In this document: piece after piece, positions 48,601-60,600 of the stretch
Layout: each line of letters begins with the position of its first letter
Position numbering within the stretch: position 1 is the first letter of the stretch
From: Brasenia schreberi
Lineage: Eukaryota > Streptophyta > Magnoliopsida > Nymphaeales > Cabombaceae
Direction of reading: 5' to 3'
Length of the DNA stretch: 64,000 bases
Assembly (NCBI GenBank): GCA_036023115.1
Contig: JAYKKT010000089.1
Location: 10,070,001-10,134,000 of the forward strand
Notes under the pieces: model-generated
Told to the model about the DNA's origin: nothing
What the model saw: only the letters and a program-made list of their open reading frames with translations
Database searches by the model: none
Translations under genes and position numbers: made by a program

Positions 48601-51600
48601 AGTGGCCCTTGCTTACTTCTTACTGCATTCGGACTATGCAGTACGTCGCTAGACAGTGACACCCCAAAGCAATGCTCATAATTTTTGTAATCCATGTTAT
48701 AAAAATCTGACAAAGTTTTATGCTGGCTGTCGGAAGCCTAACACAACCCTCCTCCTTTATCCGGGCTTGGGACCAGCAATGCAAGGGTGATCCTTACATG
48801 GGCGGAGTTTTCTTATGAGTCCACGTAATTTACTTAATTCTTGTAATGTAAAGTATTGGTACAAAGGGTATGCAAATAAAACATGATTTAGCAGTGCACT
48901 AAAAAGATATATATGAGAAGGGGTTAGTTGTTGAGAGCGAAGAAAAGCAGAAAGAGGGAATGTATAAAGAGTCATTGCATCGATACATTTACCAAGCTCC
49001 CAGCCTACCTAATTGATACAAATAGCTAAAGGGATAAAAGTGAGTTGGTAATAATTCCTCGATTCTAGTGTTTTTCATTGCCAAGCAACCCAAGGCAACA
49101 TGTCCTATAATCACCAGAATTTTCCTTTGTGATCAACCAATCCAAGGTCTCCAAAACCTAATTGATACAAACAGCTAAAGGGATAAAAGTCAGTTGGTAA
49201 TAATTCCTTGGTGCTAGTGTTTTTCATCGCCAAGCAAGCCAAGGCTGAATATCTTGATATCAACATAAATTTCCTTTGTGTTCAACTGATCCTAGGTGAT
49301 TCTGTGCGGTAATTTTGGGCATGCTGCCCCATGTTTATGTCTCATAAGAATTGGTATATTTTTATCATTCTAACATCACAACTGCATTTATTGTGATGGA
49401 ATATTGTTAGTATGTTTAATAATATTTTAATATCCTCCATTTTGGATGGAAAATGATTATATCACCATTTTCAGGTGAGCAAAATTACTGGAATGGGGAC
49501 CTATAGCATGCATTTCTGAAAAGGAAATCATATAGATGATAACTCTGAGGCTTAATTTGTGAAATGTCAATATATATATGTATGTATGTATGTATGCATG
49601 CAGGTGTTATGTATGTATGTATGTATAGATGCACGTATAAACAAAAGTATATGCATGCACATCTATGCATATAAATATTGCTTGCTTGATGATTTTGCTG
49701 ACAATTCCTACTCCATAGCAGGAAAGAATGATATATCTTAAGCGCAAGTTATTGAAAACAGGTGCAATCACTACAACAACAATAACAAACCTTTTCCCAC
49801 ACTAAGTGGAGTTGGCTACAATTCTTTGATGCGATAGAGCTCGATCTTGTGCCATATTAGCATTTAACTCTAGAAAAACCAGATCATGTTTAATAGTTTT
49901 CTCCTAATACTTTTATGGTCTTCCTCTTCCTATTCTAAAGTCTTCACCATGCAGTTTATTGTACTTTCTTACCGGAGCTTTAATTGATTGCCTCTCTACA
50001 TGTCCAATTCATCTTCTGCTTGTCTCTCTCATCTTATCTTCTATTGATAATACTCCAACTTTTTCTCCATTTACCTCATCATGGTTATGATCTTTCCTAG
50101 TATGGTGACACATCTACAACATTTTTATTTCTGCCACTGGCATCTTTTGATAATTGAGTGCCTCATACTCTGCACCGTATAGCATTGTTGGTCTAACTGT
50201 TTTATGATATTTATCTTTACTTTTAGCTGTATCTGCTATTTTAACCAACATGCATTAATTCTATATATGACATATCCGTTAATTTTTCCATTGTTTTGAA
50301 AGATTGTCCTGAAATACTTAAGTATCCTTTATGCAATATGTGCCAATAGACCTGGTTGATTCTAGGTAAATTTGAACAACTTATTGCAAACCGGTGGTTT
50401 CAATTACCTCAGTATCTGGAACAATGTGTATAAATAAAATAAAATCCATGTCCAAACCAATTGGCAATTCACGCATTGCCCAAAATCAATGACATATGGT
50501 AGACTTTAATGACGTTCATTGAATTCCACTGGCTACAATACAACTATCATCTAGTGAGGAGGGAAACAAAATTTTTAAAACACTTATCTTTTATGTTTAA
50601 AGTAATTAAAATTTTATTTTGACCAACTATAATGGCTAGTCAGGTTCATTTGTTGTGGCTAAACTTTCACAACAGTGCTCGTACATATTATGGAGGGGAG
50701 AAGATTAAACAGGGTGATTATTTGCATTGCAGTGTAAGGTTATCTTGCATACACACACAAACATTCTGTCAAGCATTTATGACGGCATGATGTCTCATTT
50801 TGAAATTGTAAATAAAAACTTTAAAAATTTTGACAGCATTTTTGGCAAATTAGTGACTGTACTTGGTGCGAGGCACGAGAGGAGGAATCAAGCTCTTTAA
50901 AAACTTTAAAACTTTTAAATCTTATACGGGCAGAACCACCAGAACTTAGAATTTGACTTTAAATGCGGAATTGCTGGTTCTGGTTTTTCGTTAGTGAAAA
51001 GCTTGACGAATCCGAGGATCTGGTTCTGGTTGCGATTCAAATTCAGTTTCGGTTGGTTCTTGGATCAGTTCAGTTCCGGTTCAAACCATTGGTCTTGTTT
51101 GAAATCGGCTATGTTTATGTGCCAATATTAACTTCAATATTATTTGTTCCAACCAAGGTATCAAATCTCGACTTCATGTATTCTGTCGTCATTCTACTAA
51201 GTCAAAGATTCTTTGTTCACATTTGTTTCTCTCCATAGTTTTAGTTTCTCATTAACTCCTTTCGTTGAGTCATCAATTAACACAATATTATCTACAAATA
51301 ATAAGCACCAAGGTCCTAAGCCGAAAACAGGTGCAATCACTCGTGTGTAAAATATTAAGAGGGGGCAGAAAAATGATCTTAAGATGAAGATCGACTTCTA
51401 TGGTGGAGGTTCAGGGAGAGTCAACTGCCTTTTTACCTGTCTTTCCTTTCCCCTATATAGGACACTTGGGGGCTGCTTTTGGGCAACTAGAGACCTCCTT
51501 CCCTCTTCCCTATGAGTTTCGGGCTATAGGAATCATGATTCTGGGATGTGGAATGGGTTCCCTGTGGATCTAGCCATGCATTATAAAATTATAAGATTAA

Positions 51601-54600
51601 ATATTTGAATTAGAGTTAGATTCATTTCATTGTGAAAAGAAATTTGTATTTGAATGATATGTCGAGTTTAGACCAGGTTCCATCTCCTGACATCATGTTA
51701 CATAGCGTCTCTAACCCCTTATGGTTGGGATTCGGCACAAACTACATTTACCAGAATGCAGCAGAAAAATCAACGCTAGTGGCTACAAGACACTTTCTTC
51801 TGTGGATTTTCCCTTTGTTTCTAGAGAAATTTTATTTCCTAATGATACCCTTCGAGAAATGCCTGCTTGGTATAGATGTCATGCTTTCTTAGGTGGATAG
51901 AACTTTCATTTGAAGTGAAGCTTTCACCATTTTTTCACGTCATAACCACTTTTGAAGAGGAAGTCAAAGTTGAAAATCGAAATGTAATCTTGTTAATAAT
52001 ACATATGAAAACAAAATGCATGATTATAAGGCAAAACATTGGTCATAAAAGATGGAATGGTTAAGTGGAGGGTGCCATGTTGACTATGTTCCCACGCTGG
52101 TTTAATTTCATCCATAAGGGTCTTTTTTACACTCAGTCATGTGTAAAATTAAGCTGACTGTTTGGGGCTTGCTTACTTTATGAATTTGGTAGTGAAAGTG
52201 CTAAAACTTCGTTTTGGTTGGAACTGTACAGAAGTGTAAGGTTTCACCTGATGTACAGGGAGAAACTGGCCACTGGTAAGAGTGGTTACACACACACTCT
52301 CTCTCTCTCTGTTTTTCTAATCTTAAGCGGTGAATATTCTATGTTGTATTGAAGATTCATCTCTTTCTTCAATTTTAGGATTCAGATAGAATCATTTTAA
52401 GTTTTTTCCTTGTTACTGAGCATGTGGTGTGACTCATTCTCCATGATGGAGGCAGAGGAACAGGCAGGCTATTTCTCCTACTGAAGCCTGGAAGGTAGTG
52501 GTGCTCCTGTTCTACCTTGCACTGCAGGAGGGTGGGTGGGTGGGATATTGGAAGTGGGAGTAATTGATGGTAAAACAAGCACCTGAAGATCCTGCTCTGG
52601 CATAAAATTCAAGTGGAGGAACTTTAATGTGATTGAAGTTTCTCCATGCAATATCTAAGCAAAAGTATTGCGCACAAATTAAATGGTGCCTTAATTTGTG
52701 TTTTCATTGCTGCATCTGGTATGATGCAATGTTGGGGATTAGTGAAATTGAATGTCTATGTGAATCATGTGATATCTTGAGTTATTTTTATTTGAATAAA
52801 TATCTTCCAGTTATTGAAAGTTTGCAAAACTTCTCTTGATTCTTGATTTGCTTTTGATGTATGATTTACCTAAGTTAAATAGGCAAGTCAAATGAAACAA
52901 CAAAAAATTCTATATTTCTGTTAACGCTCTTGTAACTTTTCCTTTTCTTCAGAGTGCGATGACCTTTGTGTTTGGGTCAACATTTATATGTCGTAGCATG
53001 GATGCTGCAAAAGAGGTATGCTGTTTTTGGATGTTCTGTTAATAACGGCTACTTCCTTTCAACAATCAAATCAACAGAATATATTTATACTTCTGCATTG
53101 TGGCAAAAGGTTTTCATTTGCTTTCATATAGTTTCACATCCTCCATTTTCCGGTTTTTGTTTAATCTTTTGTATCACATGCATAAGTACATATTTAATTT
53201 GGGTTTAGTTCCTGCCGTAATCTTTTGCACGTACAAGGATGTCTGCACCTCTTCCCTATTATGAAGTGAATATTCTTGCTAGTTTTGATGTCTATCACCA
53301 GAGGTGGCTCAAAGGTTCTACTTTTGTTATAAACTTCCATGTCCCAGTGATCCTGATGAAATTGCATTATGGGGCATAAGTCCAGTCCAGCATATTTTTC
53401 TTTCATCCTTTTCCTATTGGTTAAAGTTTGACTTTTCATGTTTTGCCTGGGTTTACGTATTTAATTGTCTCTAGATGCATAACAATGGCATGAAATAATA
53501 AAGTAAAAAAATCTATGATTTGAGATTCAACTATGGGGGTTTGTTTTTGTTTTACAGTTGCAATTTTTGTTTATTATTTTCATTTAAAATTCTTTCACAT
53601 GCAGGTTGCATTTCATAGGGATATTCGCTCCCCTAGTGTAACTCTTGAAGGTGATATTTTTCAGCCAAGCGGTCTTCTAACTGGAGGAAGTCGAAAGTAA
53701 GTAGTTTCAATCTATACTAGCCAGGATTTCCTAATAGGGTGCTCACCTGTCCTGGACACGACAACACTCAGCATTGGTTACTTCCATGTGTCTAGACAGT
53801 CTTAAATATAATTCTTTACTTAAAATGATAACTTAGATATAGTTTAGTTAAGTTTTCATACATGTTCCCCATCCCCCCCCCCCCCAATTTTTTGGTTATC
53901 TAATTAAAAGTTAGGTTTCAGTTAACATATGCATTATGAGTGTCTCACACACATGGTTTCTTAAACGTGCTGTGCCTTCCTTGTCCACACCCAAATCTGC
54001 ACCACGCAACATAAGTTTTTTCTATTATCTTTGTTTCTTTAATGTTCTGGATGACTTGATCACAAACTCAGGTTTGATTCTTTGGTGTGGTTTTCATGCT
54101 GAAGTACAATTATTTTGTTGATAAGATGGGTTCATCAAACATGATGCTCTAAATGTTTTAAATAGACTATCTATTTTAAAACTTTCTTCAAATTATATTT
54201 TGGTATCTATACATTAATGCATGTTGTGCATCAATAAAGAGGATGTTTTTCTACTGATGCCTCAGAGAACCTGAGTCTACACCAGTGTTGTCTGACACGT
54301 ATCATATCGCGTATCGCTGGGCTCCACGATACGGGCATATCGTATGATATTGTACTTTAATATTAAAATAATATAAAATTATTTAAAAAATCAAGAAAAA
54401 TTAGTAAAAACCCAAAAAAAATTTGGAAAAATCTGGTAATTGCTTTAAATTCATATAATGCAAAGTTTAGCACAGATTGAACATTGAACAATTGCATCCA
54501 AAATTACATATTTTGAAGCAAAAAATGAAATACATTTATATTTTACATATTGTAAATTTGTATCAGTATCATTAACTAAATAATCTTCGTCTTCTCCTTG

Positions 54601-57600
54601 ATAAAGATTCAAAGTTTCTCATCACCTTCTGCTTTAAAATGAAAATCTTCATCTCCTTCATGATGTTGTTGCACTTCAAATTAATTCATGCAATATCTTC
54701 TTCGGTTAGGAGTGCGTTTTCTTCGTTATCTTCCATAATCCACTCATCTAATATATCAAAATTAACAAACTGCTATCTTTGTACGTGTAGTTGTCATATT
54801 TGCTAATTTTCATATGTGAGCAAAACAATGAGCTCAATTTCTTTGATTATTAACTCTATGACACCTCAGTGATGTGATATTATTACTTATGATGTCCCCT
54901 TTTTCTCTTACTATAGACTAGCTTTTTAACTAATGCTTTAGCTTCATTTCTCACTTCACCGACTGAGTTAAGCCTCACACATGTTGATCATGTTCAACTC
55001 AATGGAAGTCAAGGTGAACCCTAAAATAGTGAAGTTGTGAAATGCCCACTCAATGAACCGAGACAACCAAATGTTTTTAATTGTTTGCGATCTCATGAAA
55101 TTAGAAACTGCTAGCAAAAGTATACCTAAAAGTTGGCAACAGAAAGGGAAATGATTGTCACAATTTTTATTTATTCATAAATTATTATTATTCAATAAAT
55201 AAAATTATAAACCCAAATTACAAGCATATCAGAGGATGCCTTGGAGGGAAGTGAAGAGAGGCCAAGAGAGGCTATAAACCTACAAAAAAAAATTTGGAAA
55301 AAAAAATTTTGAAAAAAAAATTTGATTTTTTTTTTGCGCATCACCCGTATCGTGGCTTCCCACGATACGTATTGCACCGTATCGTATGGTACGGTGCGAT
55401 ACGGATAACACTGGTCTACACACTTAGTGTTTTAACTGATTTAAAACAGTACTTAAATGGGTAGAAGTTGAACTGGGGAGAGAGACGAGCAAGGTTAACC
55501 TGCACCAAGTTAACTGGAGAAGGTTTGAAAACTAGGACCACCATTCCTCTGGCATGGAAATGAGAAAAAGGGAAAAGAAATATCTTTTTGACATTGCCAG
55601 TAGTAACTTATTAAGGCAATCAGGTGCACATATCAGATGTATTAGCAAAGATTTCTACACCTCATATCATCCATGTTTTAAATGCTTTATTATTGTATTT
55701 TCCAGAATGTAAAGGTCGTAATCATGGTATTTGCTATCTGTTAGTTTCTTCTTATGAAACAATAATTTCTGCAGAGGTGGTGGTGAGTTATTGGGGCAAC
55801 TGCACGAACTATCTGGTGCAGAAGGAAAGCTTCATGTTTGTCAGGTCAAGTTATCTGAAATTGAAGCTGAGGTATTTTCAGCACGATGCAATGCTCCAGC
55901 TTCTTCTTTTCTTTTACTCTCTCTCTCTCTCTCTCTGCGCACACCCACATTTGTGTTTGATGTAGTTCATTTGTTTGATTAACTGGAGTTGACTGTTTGT
56001 GTGGGTGTGGTCCTGAGTTAACAACAATCACGTTGATGTTTTTTAGGGTGTGAAGCACAGAGAAGAGTCTGTGGGTGGATGTTTCTGCAAAAGTATTCAT
56101 GCCTGGATATGGTTATGGGTGTGGGAGGATGTGTGTTTGATGTAGTTCATTTGTTTGATTAACTGGAGTTGACTGTTTGTGTGGGTGTGGTCCTGAGTTA
56201 ACAACAATCACGTTGATGTTTTTTAGGGTGTGAAGCACAGAGAAGAGTCTGTGGGTGGATGTTTCTGCAAAAGTATTCATGCCTGGATATGGTTATGGGT
56301 GTGGGAGGATGTGCATATGTTGGTTTCATGTATCTGTTGTGCATGAATGTTTCTGAATTTGTCCTTGTAGTAGTCGATATGGGCATAGCTGTCTGCAGGC
56401 CTAGGTGTTGCTTGCATGGATTTGTGTCAAATAATGTGGTATATTGACTTTCTCGTTTATAACTACTTTTGCCATTTGCATTGAACTAATATTCATTTCC
56501 AGTAATCTTAAACTGACCAACTTAAAAAGTATCATGCTTTTCTTTTGTTGTTTTGCTTCTTATTTGGTTGTTACCAGATTAGACTCCTTCTTCCATTGCA
56601 AAAGAAGTTCATGGATCTAAAGGCACAATTAGACCTGAAGTTATATGATCTTTCTCTTTCCGAGAGCAGGGCTCAGCAAAATGAGCATCACAAGGTGCAT
56701 CTCTACTTACATATATTAGTTTACATCTTCATTGCTTTTACACATCCTTGTTGTAATCAAATGAGAAAGAAGGGTGAGAACAGTCCTATTATCTAATCCT
56801 TGAAAGAACAAAGTGATGGAATAAGAGATCAATACACTCGAATATGAAGGAATCCAATTCTTATTCACTAAAGATGCTAACAAACATGACATAGAAGGCT
56901 TATACTGCTTCTATTACGACGTAAATGGAAGTGAAATAACAGTGGGAGTACTAGCCTCCAACTGCTGGTCCAAGTTCCAACTGGCCATTGGGTACTATGT
57001 AGCCAATCGTGAGTTTTATCCTTCCAAAGCGTAGAATAATCAATCGAGTTAAAGATAACATGCACATGGCTGGGCGTTAAAGTTCAGTCTTAAATGAGCT
57101 GCTTCCAATACTCGACCACTCTTCTAGCAGCCAGTGGTGTATCTTTCCCTATCAAACGTTGCATGCATATATCATAGCCTTTCCCCATTAGAAATGAAAC
57201 ATAGACCACAACCATGTTATCACATGAAAAGACTATCTTTTGTCAATCGATACCCTCATTACTAGGAGCCCTCCTCAGTATACTTCCACGTATGACTTGT
57301 ATATGAAAGGCATGAATCTTCTCTTTGGCCTCACATAAGTACACTTCTGAAAGAGACCATGACAGGACACCTACTTGTCAAAAATATTATCATATTACAG
57401 CTACCTCATCACCTAACCCCTCTTAGCACACTTCGTTTTTAGACTCTCAAAGAGATGTTTTGCATAAAAGTCAAAACCTTATTTCTGGCCCTCAATGTAT
57501 TAGAACTTCTTTTGCCATGTCCCAACAGTTGTTGGTGTGAGCTCTGCTTTCTTGATTGGCGAGCATTTTGCCATCTTCATGACTGTAGGTGCTCAGGATG

Positions 57601-60600
57601 CCTCCTTTCTATCCCCTCATATCTTGAATTGGTGCATCTCATAAACAAACCCTCTCAACTTTTGTTGGTGTGAGGTCTGCTTAGGTATGACACTGTCCAT
57701 CCCTTTTGCACAGGAAGGACGAAACACTGATTCTCTATGAACATTTTGTTTACCGTGCACCTTCAACTTTCTCAAAAAAGACCTCATGGGACTCCAAGAG
57801 GCTTTCAAATAATGTCCTTTGAGGCAAATGAGGGATCTCTATCTCTGCATCTGGTTTCTTTAATTCTCTCCGAATTATTGCCTGCAGAGCATGGAAACGG
57901 AGTGTCTCCTATCCCAAGACACCCTGCTCTTCTGGAAAACTTGGAAAGGTCTCAAGCCTATAAGTGGTAGTACTCTCTGGGAAACTGGGGCGTGCAATGT
58001 CACTCTATTTCAAGCAAGAGACATCTTTCCATCTACTGTCTGGCAACCAGGGTTACATGTGTGATCAAAGAGTTCTCAGCCTTGTGTTTGTTCAGAAAAT
58101 GAACATTTTTGCCATTGCCAATTCTTAGGAATAAGTTTTGTTTAATTTCTGCCAAATTGAAAGTATGCTTTAGAGCAACAATTAGGCACACGGTGCTGAG
58201 TGTTGGGTAGTTAACTATTGACATGTGAAAAAGTTGTCTGACAGAAATGAAGATGCTGAGATTGATGTGCAGTCACATAAAGAAAGTGAATTCATAATGA
58301 GGTTATAAGAGACAAATTGGATTAAGAGGCTTGGACACATGGGAGGCTATCAAAGAAAGCTCTGGTAAGAAGATGCAAGAAACTAGATGATAGAAATGTT
58401 ACCATACGAAGAGGTAGAGCATAGAAGTATTAAAGGAAATTATACAGAATGATCTGTCTTTTTTCTCTCCTGAGTTAACTATTGGCATGACACATAATCA
58501 AGGTCTATGTAGACAAAGAATTCGTGTAGCCGACCCCATCTAGTATGCGAAAAGGCTTAATTGTTGTTATTGTATAGACCCTCATCCACGTCTGCTGTGT
58601 CTATTAAGGTAATGCCTGAATACTTGTATATGTAGCACGGAAGATTTTCCAATCCCCTGGAAGTGCCTTATGTTTTAGTTTGCATTTCACCTGCATACTT
58701 TGGCTAACTTTTCCTTGGTGCACTTTGAGAATCTTTTCTTTTTGATTGCTTGTGTGTATGTTCACTCTTCATTGAACATCTGTACGTAGTTAGCTGAGAT
58801 GGTTCAGCGCATTGAGGAGGAACTTGGTGAAGCACGCCATAAGACAGAAGAAAAAATAGTTCTACATGAAACGTGCATGTCTACAATATCTTCACTTGAG
58901 AAGGCTATTAAGGAACATGGAAAAGAACGTGAAAGCAGACTAGTGGCATTGGATAAGAAAATAAAGTCCATTAAAGGACAGATGCAGTCAGCCAGTAAGG
59001 ATCTTCAGGTATACATGCTCAGAAGCTTATGAAAACATTGAAAAGTACATTAAAAGCTATTGTTCATATGATTGAGATTCTTAGTTGAATTGTTTTTGAA
59101 AGGTTTTCTTTTTCTATTTAACATCCTTATATAATGATGCAATCCGTGGATGGGTGACTGTCCTATTTGGTTTGATGTTGCCTCAATATGCAGCCTTGAT
59201 AATTTAATCATTTTCTTGATTAGTAGTTATGGAATTCTCGGTTCAATATCATTCAGGTTATCGTTGTGTGTTCAGAATTAGTTTTTCCATATTGTAGAAC
59301 CCTATTTCAAATTTTCAATGCACTTTCTATGTGTTTAATTAATTTTAGCATGACCTTCCATTTCTGTCATATTTTTCTGCATGTATTATACCAGAATATG
59401 CATCTATTTCAGGAAAATCATTGATTTGTAGCAGCACACTTATGCGATATCAATATAACTTAGCGTAGATGAGTTTGAGCAAACATGAGATTTGGATTAC
59501 ATGGTGCGTAATATCAGGAGGAGAAACACCATCCATACATTGACCATGAACAAGTCGAGAAATGTCATCTTTGTGACCAAAATGCACACTAAGATGAGTG
59601 CAATAGCTCACCTTGCTAGGGTGTCAACTCACAAATTAAACATTGTTGAAGGATTGAATTCTTGATCGTCTCTTAGTTGCTGTTTTATGTTGTATTATTT
59701 TGTCTTTCTTAGGGCTGTCGTTAGTGTTTAATTTATGTTCTTAGTTTGTTTTTAAACATGTCTTTAAATTATGTTTCATTAATGGCACTTAGGTAATAAA
59801 TTAAAGTGTAATGCTGGTTATAAATGTGAAAACCCAGCCGATTGTATTGAGAAAATAGAAGAACGAGAAAGGGGGCGGCAGCTACAAGCTGAACCTACAC
59901 ACCCGATTCCATTTTCCATCAATCTTTTAATTTTCTGTTATTCAATCTTCGTCAAATTCAACAAATATGAGTTTGATACGTCGGGCATGCATCTACCTTC
60001 GGCCTCCCCATTGTACCTAACAAAAAACACTCATGTACCCGTCTCCCTCTTCTCAAAACTCAATGGTCAATTATGGAAATCTTGTATACGGTTCACTCTC
60101 AATCTTCTATTCATCGATACCAGGACACTTCTTATCGCTTGCTTCTTCTGGTTGATTTAGTGCATCTTGCACCGTTCAATTGTGCTAGAAGCCTAGAACT
60201 GTTACAATGCTTACATAGTTTTTTATTCACGCCTCTTTTTTCCATTTATACTTTATTGTATTTATGTCTCCTGGCAACTATGCTTATCCTCTCCTTTCTA
60301 TCTTTTCAATGTTACTGCTCAATTTTGCGCTGAACTAACATAATTACTAAAGCGAACCGAGCCTCCCTCCCATTCTAAGTAGTGGTTCTAGAATCTTTGG
60401 TTAAGGATCTGCCGAGCTTTCTGCTGGACGTCAGCTACCTAATGTGTAACTCCTCTATGCTGGCTTGGACTGACTAGCTGTGCTCCAATTAGTTGGTAAA
60501 AATATATTACCGTAGCAACAATTACTTGATCTTGGGCTGCAATTGCTTGCAAGTTCTTTTGGAATTTGGCTACCATGGCATTAATCATTAGGTTAACTGA

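Noticed and set aside
55846..56100. Minus-strand 84-aa frame
   Set aside because: It lies mostly in the tandemly duplicated intron segment and the CT run, with no family resemblance.
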